From positions 2,480,001 through 2,544,000 of the forward strand of contig NZ_CP090347.1 of the NCBI RefSeq assembly GCF_021398715.1: DNA of 64,000 nucleotides. The letters are read 5' to 3'. This stretch comes from Microbacterium binotii (GTDB taxonomy: Bacteria; Actinomycetota; Actinomycetes; Actinomycetales; Microbacteriaceae). The notes beneath the pieces were generated by a model. It did no database searches. It was given only the letters and a program-made list of their open reading frames with translations, and was not told the origin of the DNA. Position numbers and translations under genes: made by a program. Shown here piece after piece: positions 35,444-43,651 of this stretch (its first letter is position 1; each line of letters starts with the position of its first letter).

Positions 35444-36916
35444 TCAGGCGAAGGGGTTGGGCGTCAGCGTGTACTTGGTCTGCAGGTACTCGTGGATGCC
35501 CTCGGCGCCGCCCTCGCGGCCGAGACCGGAGGACTTCCACCCGCCGAAGGGCCCTGCCGCATTGGACACGACACCCACGTTGAGCCCCATCATCCCGGTC
35601 TCGAGGCGCTCGATCATGCGCTGGCCGCGCGCGAGGTTCTCGGTGAAGACATACGACACCAGTCCGTATTCGGTCGCGTTGGCGAGGGCGACCGCCTCGT
35701 CCTCGGTCTCGAAGGGGACGATCGCCAACACGGGGCCGAAGATCTCCTCCCGCAGGATGTCGCTCCCCGCCGCGACGTCGGAGACGACGGTGGGCTCGAA
35801 GAACGTCCCCTCGCCCGGGATCGCCGCGCCGCCGGTGCGCACGCTCGCGCCGCGCGCGACCGCATCCGAAACCAGTGCCTCCGCCTTCGCGACCGCGCGG
35901 TCGTCGATGAGCGGGCCGATCGCCACGCCGTCCTCGGTGCCGCGACCGACGCGCAGCGCCTGCACCCGTTCGGTGACGCGATGCGCGAACTCCTCCGCGA
36001 CGCTGCGATGCACGAGGAAGCGGTTGGCGGCGGTGCACGCCTGGCCGATGTTGCGGAACTTCGCCAGCATCGCCCCCTCCACGGCCTTGTCGAGATCGGC
36101 GTCGTCGAACACGACGAAGGGGGCGTTGCCACCGAGCTCCATCGAGGTGCGAAGCACTCCGCCGGCAGCCTGTTCCAGCAGCTTCACGCCGACCGGCGTC
36201 GAGCCTGTGAACGACAGCTTGCGCAGGCGCGGGTCGCGGATGATCGGCTCCGACACGGCACCCGACTGCGACGTGGTGATCACGTTGACCACGCCGTCCG
36301 GCAGTCCCGCATCCTGCAGCAGCTGGGCGAAGTAGAGCGTCGTCAGCGGCGTGAGCTCCGCCGGCTTGATGACCACCGTGCAGCCCGCGGCGAGCGCCGG
36401 GGCGATCTTGCGGGTGGCCATCGCGAGCGGGAAGTTCCAGGGGGTGATGAGGTAGCAGGGACCGACGGGATGCTGCGAGACGATCATGCGACCGGTGCCC
36501 TCGGGGTTGGCGCCGTACCGCCCCTGCACGTGAGCGGCCTCTTCGCTGAACCACCGCAGGAACTCGCCGCCGTAGACGACCTCGCCACGGGCCTCCGCGA
36601 GCGGCTTGCCCATCTCGATCGTCATGAGCAGCGCGAACTCCTCCTTGCGCTCCTGGAGCAGATCGAACGCCCGGCGCAGCAGTTCCGCCCGCTCGCGCGC
36701 CGGGGTCCGCGACCACGACGCGAACGCGTCGACGGCCGCATCCAGCGCGGCGGCACCGTCGGCGACCGTGGCGCTCGCGATCGTCTTCACGACGGCGTTG
36801 GTGGCGGGGTCGCGCACGTCCAACGTCTGGGCGTCGGATGCGTCGCGCCACTCGCCGCCGATGAACAGCTGCGAGCGGACGCGGGCGAGCAGGTCGGTCT
36901 CGGTGAGTGCGGTCAT
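35444..36916 (-). CDS. gabD: NAD(P)-dependent succinate-semialdehyde dehydrogenase
   Basis: Oxidises succinate semialdehyde to succinate, feeding GABA or similar carbon into the TCA cycle. 490 aa. Aldehyde dehydrogenase motifs: ITPWNFPLAMATRKIAPALAAG, FTGSTPVGVKL (cofactor), MELGGNAP (catalytic Glu), FRNIGQACTAANRFLVH (catalytic Cys) and the C-terminal SNAAGPFGGWKSSGLGREGG typical of GabD. Start ATG 36916 has GAGGAG 9 nt upstream; 36940 is less likely. Single gene, no gabT nearby; substrate by family pattern. Confidence 0.9.
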   Translation of the reverse strand: MTALTETDLLARVRSQLFIGGEWRDASDAQTLDVRDPATNAVVKTIASATVADGAAALDAAVDAFASWSRTPARERAELLRRAFDLLQERKEEFALLMTIEMGKPLAEARGEVVYGGEFLRWFSEEAAHVQGRYGANPEGTGRMIVSQHPVGPCYLITPWNFPLAMATRKIAPALAAGCTVVIKPAELTPLTTLYFAQLLQDAGLPDGVVNVITTSQSGAVSEPIIRDPRLRKLSFTGSTPVGVKLLEQAAGGVLRTSMELGGNAPFVVFDDADLDKAVEGAMLAKFRNIGQACTAANRFLVHRSVAEEFAHRVTERVQALRVGRGTEDGVAIGPLIDDRAVAKAEALVSDAVARGASVRTGGAAIPGEGTFFEPTVVSDVAAGSDILREEIFGPVLAIVPFETEDEAVALANATEYGLVSYVFTENLARGQRMIERLETGMMGLNVGVVSNAAGPFGGWKSSGLGREGGAEGIHEYLQTKYTLTPNPFA

Positions 36917-37076
36917 CTCGGCTCTCCTCGGTCGGGTCATCCCGCCATCGGGACGTGCCCATTCTCATCCGCTGCGCAGCGCCAAGCATTCGCCCGCGCG
37001 GCGCGCCCGCGCATCCCGCTTCGCCGTCGCGTACAACGTGCGACTTCTCGGAAGCGCGGTTGCCGCTGCGCAACCG

Positions 37077-37143
37077 GTCGGACATTCGTGCCGCGGTCGG
37101 AGGATTCGGCGCGCATCCTCTGACCCGGCCCGCGTTCTCCGAC
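37077..37143. repeat. Double-stem palindromic element, family C variant 1 (left of marR)
   Basis: Outer GTCGGACATTCG (from 37077) against TCTCCGAC (37136-37143); inner GTCGGAGG (37096-37103) against CCTCTGAC (37117-37124), one mismatch. Its partner of the same variant is at 38329. Confidence 0.72.
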
Positions 37144-37161
37144 GCCGCATGCGCAACGCGT

Positions 37162-37198
37162 GTCAACTGGTTGACTCGTCACGTGTCAACTGGTTTAC
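37162..37198. promoter_or_regulatory. Tandem MarR-type operators
   Basis: GTCAACTGGTTGAC (37162-37175, palindromic arms GTCAAC/GTTGAC) is repeated as GTCAACTGGTTTAC (37185-37198), 23 bp apart, about two helical turns. The first covers the -35 and the second the -10 of the marR-type gene, as expected for autorepression. Confidence 0.75.
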
Positions 37199-37199
37199 T
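37171..37199 (+). promoter_or_regulatory. Promoter of the marR-type gene
   Basis: TTGACT (37171-37176), 17-bp spacer, TTTACT (37194-37199), then 6 nt to GTG 37206: a leaderless promoter with both boxes recognisable. Confidence 0.72.
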
Positions 37200-37205
37200 C
37201 GAACT

Positions 37206-37643
37206 GTGGCCGAACGGATCTCCTTCACCCTGCACGAGCTCGTCGCGACCGTGGATGCGTTCGCGGACGCGCGGCTGCGCGATGCCTACGGCATCTCGAT
37301 CGGCGACTTCATCTACCTCGCCACGATCGCGGATCAGCAGCCGCTCGATCTGACCTCGCTGGCGCGGTGCCTCATGGTCACGAAGGCCGCCGTCAGCAAG
37401 CGGATGCCGCATCTCGCCGAGGCGGGGTGGGTGCGCACCTCGAACGGTCCGGGGCGCCGCATCCTCGTCGGTCTGACGGATGCGGGCGCAAGCCTCGTTC
37501 AGCGCGCCGGCGGCGAGCTCGACGCCGAGTTCATGGGCCTCTTCGACGATCCGCGCCTGATCGACACCGGAGTCGATCGCGCTGTGCTCGCCCGTCAGCT
37601 GGAGGTGCTGACGGAGCTCGTCCGAGAGAAGGAGACCCCGTGA
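37206..37643 (+). CDS. MarR family transcriptional regulator
   Basis: Small winged-helix repressor. 145 aa. DNA-binding core about residues 30-95: LDLTSLARCLMVTKAAVSKRMPHLAEAGWVRTSNGPGRRILVGLTDAG, with the recognition helix around VTKAAVSKR. GTG start is fixed by the promoter 6 nt upstream. Its last bases overlap the start of the oxidoreductase gene (GTGA), so the two are coupled. Tandem operators over its own promoter indicate negative autoregulation, probably relieved by a quinone or electrophile handled by the partner enzyme. Confidence 0.9.
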   Translation: MAERISFTLHELVATVDAFADARLRDAYGISIGDFIYLATIADQQPLDLTSLARCLMVTKAAVSKRMPHLAEAGWVRTSNGPGRRILVGLTDAGASLVQRAGGELDAEFMGLFDDPRLIDTGVDRAVLARQLEVLTELVREKETP

Positions 37644-38308
37644 GCACCAGGATCGTCGTCATCGTCGGCACTCCGCTGCCCGACACCCTCAACCACGCCC
37701 TCGCCGCGTCGTACACGGACGCTGCCCGCGCCGCCGGCGCCGAGGTGCGCGTGATCGACCTCGCCACCGAAGAGGCCCCCGCTCATCCGCGAACCACGGG
37801 CGAGGTGCGGATGCCCCGCACCTCCGACGACGCGCCGCTGGATGCGGTCGCGGCGCGAGCGATCGAGGACATCGCGTGGGCGGAGCACCTCGTGTTCTTC
37901 TTCCCCCAGTGGTGGGGCACCTATCCCGGGGCCCTCAAAGTCTTCATCGACCGCGTGTTCCTGTCGGGATTCGCGTTCCGCTATCGCCCGACCGGACCCC
38001 TGTGGGACAAGCTCCTCACCGGCCGCACCGCCCGCCTCGTCATGACCATGGACTCGCCGCGCGTGTGGAACGCGGTCGTGTACCGCCACGCGGCTGAGAC
38101 GAGTCTGCGCAATGCGGTGCTCGGCTACTGCGGTGTACGCACGATCGGCGTGACCCGTTTCGATCAGGTCCGCCACCGCAGCGACGAGACCCGCCGAGCG
38201 TGGATCGCCGAGACGGCCCGCCTGGGCGCGAGGGATGCGGGGCGTCCCGCCCGGCGCCGCACGCCCGCAGGAGCGGGCGCAGGGGCGGGGGCGGGAGCCG
38301 GCGTCTGA
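37640..38308 (+). CDS. Flavodoxin-fold NAD(P)H-dependent oxidoreductase (quinone reductase type)
   Basis: FMN/FAD enzyme that probably reduces quinones or electrophiles by two electrons (NQO/MdaB/KefF-like). 222 aa. N-terminal RIVVIVGTPLPDTLNHALA binds the flavin phosphate; AEHLVFFFPQWWGTYPGALKVFIDRVF is the family signature. The C-terminus ends in an unusual low-complexity tail of Ala-Gly repeats, a probable slippage expansion. Start GTG 37640 with AAGGAG 6 nt upstream overlaps the marR stop. Confidence 0.88.
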   Translation: MSTRIVVIVGTPLPDTLNHALAASYTDAARAAGAEVRVIDLATEEAPAHPRTTGEVRMPRTSDDAPLDAVAARAIEDIAWAEHLVFFFPQWWGTYPGALKVFIDRVFLSGFAFRYRPTGPLWDKLLTGRTARLVMTMDSPRVWNAVVYRHAAETSLRNAVLGYCGVRTIGVTRFDQVRHRSDETRRAWIAETARLGARDAGRPARRRTPAGAGAGAGAGAGV

Positions 38309-38328
38309 CGCACAGCCGGACTCCCTCG

Positions 38329-38395
38329 GTCGGAGATTCGCACGGATGTCGGAGGTTACGGCGCGGATCCTCCGACATTTCGCGCTTTCTCCGAC
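38329..38395. repeat. Double-stem palindromic element, family C variant 1 (right of oxidoreductase)
   Basis: Outer GTCGGAGA (38329-38336) and TCTCCGAC (38388-38395); inner GTCGGAGG (38348-38355) and CCTCCGAC (38369-38376), both perfect. A further TTCTCCGACC follows directly. It starts 21 bp after the stop codon. Confidence 0.82.
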
Positions 38396-38443
38396 TTCTC
38401 CGACCGGCGTGACCGGCGGGACCCGCCGACCCGGGCGGCCGGC

Positions 38444-39088
38444 TCAGCCCGGCAGGTGCCGACAGATCCAGCCGCCGTCCTCGCGCACGTACTCGAGGCG
38501 GCGGCTCGCCGCGGCGGGATGCGACGTCCAGAAGAGCATGCGCCGCGGCCGCACCGCGTATCCGATCCAGCCGTCGGGCTGCGCCGGATGCGGGTTCGCC
38601 GCGGCGAACGCGGCCCACTGCCGCTCGCGGCGCGAACGCGGCTGGCGGGCGTATTCGGCGGTGTTGAGCCAGGCGAGCTGGCGCAGGTAGTCGGAGCGAC
38701 CGGCGTAGGCGCGCGCGATCTCCTCTTCCTCCGCCACGGCCGCGGTCCCCTGCACGACGAGCTGGTGCGTGAATCCGGGCCAGAGAACGGTCAGCGCGAC
38801 ACGCGGATTGAGGCTCAGCTCCCGCACCTTCCGGCTCGCCGCATCCGTGTGGAAGAAGAAGCGCTCCCCGTCGAACTCGGTCAGCATGACGGTACGCGCG
38901 CGGGGGAATCCCTCCTCGTCGACCGTGGACAACGTCATGAGGGCGCGTTCCTCGCCCTCCCCGGGCAGCCAGGAAGCCGCGAGGGCGAGGGGATCGCGCG
39001 GCGGGTCGTCGGCGTGCACCGGGTCGGTGGCCACGTCGATGCGCGGCACTCGGAGGGCGACGACGTCGGATGCGGGAGGGCCGGTCAT
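38444..39088 (-). CDS. Pyridoxamine 5'-phosphate oxidase family protein, probable PdxH
   Basis: FMN-dependent oxidation of pyridoxine/pyridoxamine phosphate to PLP is the expected activity. 214 aa. ALMTLSTVDEEGFPRARTVMLTEFD and FFFHTDAASRKVREL bind FMN; the C-terminus RRLEYVREDGGWICRHLPG matches the PdxH ending, and HPAQPDGWIGYAVRP is close to the substrate loop. Start ATG 39088 overlaps the stop of the upstream creatininase-like gene (ATGA). Being inside a catabolic operon, it may act on another substrate. Confidence 0.78.
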   Translation of the reverse strand: MTGPPASDVVALRVPRIDVATDPVHADDPPRDPLALAASWLPGEGEERALMTLSTVDEEGFPRARTVMLTEFDGERFFFHTDAASRKVRELSLNPRVALTVLWPGFTHQLVVQGTAAVAEEEEIARAYAGRSDYLRQLAWLNTAEYARQPRSRRERQWAAFAAANPHPAQPDGWIGYAVRPRRMLFWTSHPAAASRRLEYVREDGGWICRHLPG

Positions 39089-39870
39089 GCGAACTCGAAT
39101 CCGTCGATTTCGATGAGAGCGTCGGCGACGAACGCGACGCCGGCCTCGAAGATCCGCCGCCCGTCCTCCGCATTGGCACCGGTGGGGTCCCCGATGACAC
39201 CGTCGGGACCGAAGTCGTCGCTCGTCCAGCCGAACATCACGGGCTTCGCGTTGAAGCCGATGTGGGTCAGTCCCGCGATGCGCTCGGGCACATTGCGCGG
39301 CGGCAGCTCCTGCGCCACCAGGTGCGGCGCCAGGTGCATGAGGACCGAGGTCTCGCCCCATCCGGCGTGGATGCCCTGTCCGAGCTCGTCGGGCCGACCG
39401 TCGCGCCCGTCGCCCGCGACACCCGCGCCCGAGCCCATCGAGAACGAGCGCAGCCCGAATCGGCGCCGGAGCTCCCGGTTGACCCAGCCGAGGAGCATGA
39501 CGTTGCCGCCGTGGCCGTTGACGAAGGCGACGGTGCGCACGGGCGTCTGAGCGATGGCGCGGCCGATCTCGACGAGCTGCTGCAGCAAGGTCGTGCCCTC
39601 CATCCAGAGCGTTCCCGGGGCCCAGTAGTGCTCATCGGACTTGGCGTACGCGAGGGTCGGGAGAAGCCACGCATCCACGCCCTGCGCCACGACGCGCTCG
39701 ACGGCCGCGGTGGCGACCGCCTCCGCGATCAGTGTGTCGGTGCGCAGCGGCAGATGCGGACCGTGGTGCTCGATCGCCCCGATCGGCACGACGGCGATCG
39801 ACCGGTCGCTCGTGGCGGCGACCAGCGCGGGTCCCGAGAGATCGTCCCATCGCCTCGTGGTCGCCGTCAT
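39085..39870 (-). CDS. Creatininase family amidohydrolase
   Basis: Metal-dependent cyclic amide hydrolase; the family includes creatininase, N-formyl F420/riboflavin-pathway hydrolases and MftE peptidase. 261 aa. Metal-site motifs: GAIEHHGPHLPLRTDTL at residues 31-47 and FVNGHGGN in the middle, plus GIHAGWGETSVLMHLAPHLV. Start ATG 39870 overlaps the stop of the flavin dehydrogenase gene (ATGA). Third-from-last in a tightly coupled operon. Substrate unknown, probably a cyclic amide arising from the neighbouring deaminations. Confidence 0.87.
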   Translation of the reverse strand: MTATTRRWDDLSGPALVAATSDRSIAVVPIGAIEHHGPHLPLRTDTLIAEAVATAAVERVVAQGVDAWLLPTLAYAKSDEHYWAPGTLWMEGTTLLQQLVEIGRAIAQTPVRTVAFVNGHGGNVMLLGWVNRELRRRFGLRSFSMGSGAGVAGDGRDGRPDELGQGIHAGWGETSVLMHLAPHLVAQELPPRNVPERIAGLTHIGFNAKPVMFGWTSDDFGPDGVIGDPTGANAEDGRRIFEAGVAFVADALIEIDGFEFA

Positions 39871-41189
39871 CGGATCGCCCCCTTGGTCGGGCCGGCGTAG
39901 TCGGGGTTGAGCTTGCCCGGATTCAGCAGTCCCTGCGGGTCGGTGCGCCGCGCCAGCGCCACCGTCTCGTCGAGGCGGAAATCGACGTTCCACTGGTGGG
40001 GGTTGTGCACGCCGACGCCCAGCTCGCCGAGCCGCTCGATGCCGGCGTAGACGGCCTCCGGGCTCTCGTAGACACCCGCCAGCATCCCGATCGGAACGGT
40101 GTGACCCGCCTCGATGTGCAACTGGCCGCCGGGGTAGACGGCGTGGACATCGTCGATGCGCTCGACCAGTGCGTCACCGGAGACCTCGACGTGGAAGTAC
40201 ACGCCCGGCTCGGACTTCTGCAGCCACTCGATCGGGTGGTTGTAGCTGAGCACGGAGATGGCGGCGCTGACGCCCGGCCCCTCCCGCACGTCCTCGATCC
40301 TTCCGCCGGCCTGCTCGATGACGGCGATCGCGTCCTCGAGGATGCGGGCATCCGCGATCATGCGCAGCGAGCTGCGACCGGTGGGGAACGCCTCGTCCGG
40401 CGGCAGCTGCGCGGTGATGTGCGGGGTGTCGGCCGACACGAGCCGCGGCGCCGGCGTCATCCGGCCGAGCGTTCGCAGCACGGACAGGGCTCCGGAGAAG
40501 TCGGGGAACGACGCGTAGAGGCCTCGCCAGTCCTGCAGCGGTTCGAGACGCACGGTGGCCCGCGCGATGATGCCCGCGGTGCCGTAGTTGTGCACGTAGC
40601 CCTGCGCTTCGTCGCCCTCCACGTGCCGCAGCGCGCCCTCGGATGCGGGCGTCACGACGTCGAGCGCGACGACGAAGCCTGCATCGTTCGAGCCGTGCGC
40701 GATCGTTCCCGTCCCACCGGATCCGCCCGCGAGGAACCCGCCGATCGTGGTGTGCACGGTCGACGGGTACATCCACAGCTGCTGACCGGTGGCGCGGGCG
40801 GCGGCCTCGAGGGCGTTCATCGGCGTACCCGCATCCGCCGTGATCCAGCCGTCACCCACCTCCACGATCGTGCGGGCGCGCGAGGTGTCGAGGACGAGTC
40901 CGCCCGGCATGGGGATGGCCTGCCCGTAGTTGCCCGTCCCCTTGCCGCGTGGCGTGATGGCCACGCCGTGACGGGCGGCCAGGCCGACGACGTCCGCGAT
41001 CTCCTGTGCGGTCGTGGGGAACGCGACGAGGTCGGCGATCCCCAGCGGCAGCATCTCGGCGATGATCGGCGACATCCGCGCACCGTCGACGGATGCCTTC
41101 TCGCGCTGGCGCATGTCGCTGGAGACGCCGCGGGGGCCCAGCAGGTCGCGCAGTTCCCCCTCGAGGGCGGCGTAATCGGGTGCGGTCAT
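39867..41189 (-). CDS. FAD-binding oxidoreductase (VAO/GlcD-like)
   Basis: PCMH-type flavoenzyme, probably a 2-hydroxy-acid or related dehydrogenase. 440 aa. FAD-binding blocks: VAFPTTAQEIADVVGLAARH, ITPRGKGTGNYGQAIPMPGG and TIGGFLAGGSGGTGTIAHGSN. The C-terminal substrate half ends NPGKLNPDYAG. Start ATG 41189 has AAGGAGGA 6 nt upstream. First of three genes joined by ATGA overlaps down to the PdxH-like gene. No Fe-S partner (GlcF-like) is present, so electrons may go straight to oxygen or quinone. Confidence 0.85.
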   Translation of the reverse strand: MTAPDYAALEGELRDLLGPRGVSSDMRQREKASVDGARMSPIIAEMLPLGIADLVAFPTTAQEIADVVGLAARHGVAITPRGKGTGNYGQAIPMPGGLVLDTSRARTIVEVGDGWITADAGTPMNALEAAARATGQQLWMYPSTVHTTIGGFLAGGSGGTGTIAHGSNDAGFVVALDVVTPASEGALRHVEGDEAQGYVHNYGTAGIIARATVRLEPLQDWRGLYASFPDFSGALSVLRTLGRMTPAPRLVSADTPHITAQLPPDEAFPTGRSSLRMIADARILEDAIAVIEQAGGRIEDVREGPGVSAAISVLSYNHPIEWLQKSEPGVYFHVEVSGDALVERIDDVHAVYPGGQLHIEAGHTVPIGMLAGVYESPEAVYAGIERLGELGVGVHNPHQWNVDFRLDETVALARRTDPQGLLNPGKLNPDYAGPTKGAIR

Positions 41190-41325
41190 CGGAATCCTCC
41201 TTCGCGTGCATCTCCCGACGAAGGAGCGCGACGAGCCGGGTGATGAGTCACTCGCCGCGCAGAGGCCGTGGCCCGCGATCATCATGCGCCGTTCATGTTT
41301 CGCGCACGCAACACGCGGTTTGCGA

Positions 41326-42540
41326 TCAGGGGGCGGCGACCCAGCCCTCGGTCGTCGTGGCCGCCACGAGCCGACCACCGCGCATCACCAGGCGGTCCGC
41401 CGGCGCCTCGGCGATCGCCTGCACCAGCGACTCCGCCCGCACCGCGAGCAGGTCGGCGCGCGCACCGACGGCGACACCCGCCTCCGGCAGCCCCATGACC
41501 TCGCGTGCACCGGTGGAGACCGCGGTGTACGCCTCTTCCGCCGTGAGGTGCGCGGCGACGACGAGGAGCATCGCGGTCTCGAGCGCGTCTCCGCGGCCGA
41601 GCGGATTGAACGGGTCGCGTACGTTGTCGGCACCGGCGGCGAACCGCGCGCCCGCCGTGAGGAGCGCTCGGGCCGGAGCGATGCCGCGGGGCGTCGCGAC
41701 GGGGACGCTCCACCCCTGCAGCGACAGATTCGTGATCGGGTTGGCGATGATGCCCACCCCCGACGCGACGACCTCCGCGATGACCTCATCGCGCGCCGGC
41801 TCGTCGAGGGTGCCGAGACGCACGCAGTGCCCCGCGGAGCGGTTCTGCGACCAGCCGCGGGTGCGTCGCGCGTAGGCGTCGAGGGTCACGGCTGCCGCAA
41901 GCCCCTCATCCGTGTGCAGATCGACGGGCACGCCACGACGCTCGGCGACATCGAGCAGCCGATGGAGGTCCGCGACCGGGTCGTCCGCGAGGTGGGATGC
42001 TCCCCCGACGGCGTCGGCGCCCGCATCCAGCGCCGCTTCCAGGTGCGCGGTCGGCACGTCGGGCCCGGCGAGGGCGACGATCTCGATGTCGACGAGTGCG
42101 GCCAGCTCCTCCCGGAGCGACACGAGCGCCTCGACTCCGCGCAGCGGCGCGTCGCCCAGCAGCACGTCGACGTGCGTACGGATGGCGGTGGTGCCGTTGC
42201 GCAGCATCCGGAGCACCTGCGTGCGAGCCCGCTCGGTCACATCGGCGACGGTCATCCTCTCGGCGTAGACGCGCCAGGCGGCGATCGCCGCGCGGAGATC
42301 CCCCATCGGCGAGCGGATGGCATCCCAGCTCAGCGCCTTGTCGAGATGCGCGTGCGGCTCGGCCGCAGCGGCGAGCAGCAGGAAGCCGGACAGATCGTGC
42401 GCACCGGGTGCGGGGACGGAGGCCGCCGGCGTCACGGCGGCGATCCGGCCGTCCTCGATCACGACGTCCACGCGGGAACCGTCCGCGAGCGCGGCCCCCG
42501 CGATCCGATCGATCATCGTGGCCTGCGGCGACTCGGTCAT
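41326..42540 (-). CDS. Amidohydrolase, cytosine-deaminase-like
   Basis: Metal-dependent deaminase/hydrolase of ring C-N bonds. 404 aa. Metal ligands look intact: EPHAHLDKA (beta-1 HxH), VDLHTDEG (beta-5), SAGHCVRL (beta-6 His) and AGADNVRDPFNPLG (beta-8 Asp), the pattern of CodA and of triazine/isopropylammelide hydrolases. Start ATG 42540, no strong Shine-Dalgarno sequence. Separated by 136 bp from the downstream flavoenzyme operon and divergent from the VanB-type reductase. True substrate unknown. Confidence 0.87.
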   Translation of the reverse strand: MTESPQATMIDRIAGAALADGSRVDVVIEDGRIAAVTPAASVPAPGAHDLSGFLLLAAAAEPHAHLDKALSWDAIRSPMGDLRAAIAAWRVYAERMTVADVTERARTQVLRMLRNGTTAIRTHVDVLLGDAPLRGVEALVSLREELAALVDIEIVALAGPDVPTAHLEAALDAGADAVGGASHLADDPVADLHRLLDVAERRGVPVDLHTDEGLAAAVTLDAYARRTRGWSQNRSAGHCVRLGTLDEPARDEVIAEVVASGVGIIANPITNLSLQGWSVPVATPRGIAPARALLTAGARFAAGADNVRDPFNPLGRGDALETAMLLVVAAHLTAEEAYTAVSTGAREVMGLPEAGVAVGARADLLAVRAESLVQAIAEAPADRLVMRGGRLVAATTTEGWVAAP

Positions 42541-42644
42541 GGCGCTCCCTCTCCGGCACCGTCGGGCGCCAGCGCCGACCGTATCCGCCGCGCATTTCCC
42601 GCCGGTAACGCACCCGTCGTCATCTGCTCGTCACACGGGCCGAT

Positions 42645-42650
42645 TAGCGT
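42645..42650 (+). promoter_or_regulatory. -10 box upstream of VanB-type reductase
   Basis: TAGCGT, then 8 nt to GTG 42659; spacing slightly long for strict leaderless starting. Confidence 0.5.
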
Positions 42651-42658
42651 GGCGCGCT

Positions 42659-43636
42659 GTGAGTTACTTCAGCGACGTCGAACGCGATCTGGTCGTGGTG
42701 GAGCGCACCGCGCTCACCGGCGACATCGTCGCCTTCGATCTGGCGTCTCCGAACGGGCGCGATCTGCCCGCCTGGACCCCCGGTTCCCACCTCGACGTGA
42801 TCCTTCCGGATGCCGACGGCACCGGACCGGTGGAACGCCAGTACTCGCTGTGCGGCGACACCGCGGAGCGCGGGCGATGGCGCATCACGGTGCTGCGCGA
42901 GACGGGCGGGCGCGGCGGATCCGTGCGCGTACACGACGAGCTCGCGGTCGGCACGCGGGTGCGCGTGCGCGGCCCCCGCAACCACTTCCCGTTCGAGGTC
43001 TCCCCCGGTACGCGCTATCGGTTCGTGGCGGGCGGGATCGGCATCACGGCGATCCGGGCGATGGCGGCCGCAGCCGAAGCCGCCGGTGCCGAGTGGGAGC
43101 TGGACTACGCCGGGCGCACGCGCGCCGGCATGGCCTTCGCGGCGGAGCTCGCCGAGACGTACGGCGACCGCGTACGCATCCACGCCCGCGACGAGGGCGC
43201 CCGCCTCGACATCGACGCGCTGGCCGCATCCGTGGACGAGCGCACGGCCGTGTTCGCATGCGGACCGAAGCGGATGCTGGACGCGCTGGAGGCGGGCATC
43301 GACGAGCGCGCGCTGCACGTGGAGCGCTTCGAGGCGAAGGAGTTCGGGGAGCCGGTGTGGCCGGGGCCGTTCGAGGTGGAACTGTCGATGAGCGGCGACG
43401 TCGTCGTGGTCTCGCCGGAGCAGTCGGTTCTCGACGCGATCCGCGAGCAATCCCCCGATACGCTCGTGCTCTCGAGCTGCCGCCGCGGCACATGCGGCAC
43501 GTGCGAGGTCCCGGTGCTCGAGGGCGATATCGAGCACCGCGACTCGGTGCTCACACCGATCGAGCAGCGTGATTCGACCGTCATGATGGTCTGCGTCTCG
43601 CGCGCGGCCTGCGGACGGATCGTGCTCGATCTCTGA
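42659..43636 (+). CDS. PDR/VanB family oxidoreductase (FMN reductase plus 2Fe-2S ferredoxin)
   Basis: Reductase component of a two-component aromatic or heterocycle oxygenase: NAD(P)H to FMN to 2Fe-2S. 325 aa. Order: flavin domain with RQYSLCGD and GGRGGSVRVHDEL, nucleotide domain with FVAGGIGITAIRAM and VFACGPKRMLDAL, C-terminal plant-type ferredoxin with CRRGTCGTCEVPV and a final Cys in VCVSRA. All four cluster cysteines are present. No Rieske oxygenase is encoded in this window, so the partner must be elsewhere or the reductase serves another acceptor. Confidence 0.9.
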   Translation: MSYFSDVERDLVVVERTALTGDIVAFDLASPNGRDLPAWTPGSHLDVILPDADGTGPVERQYSLCGDTAERGRWRITVLRETGGRGGSVRVHDELAVGTRVRVRGPRNHFPFEVSPGTRYRFVAGGIGITAIRAMAAAAEAAGAEWELDYAGRTRAGMAFAAELAETYGDRVRIHARDEGARLDIDALAASVDERTAVFACGPKRMLDALEAGIDERALHVERFEAKEFGEPVWPGPFEVELSMSGDVVVVSPEQSVLDAIREQSPDTLVLSSCRRGTCGTCEVPVLEGDIEHRDSVLTPIEQRDSTVMMVCVSRAACGRIVLDL

Positions 43637-43651
43637 GGGCGCGGGCGCTGG

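Noticed and set aside
38265..38305. GC repeat at the end of the oxidoreductase gene as a functional microsatellite.
   Set aside because: It encodes a short Ala-Gly tail and is most simply a slippage product; nothing indicates phase variation.
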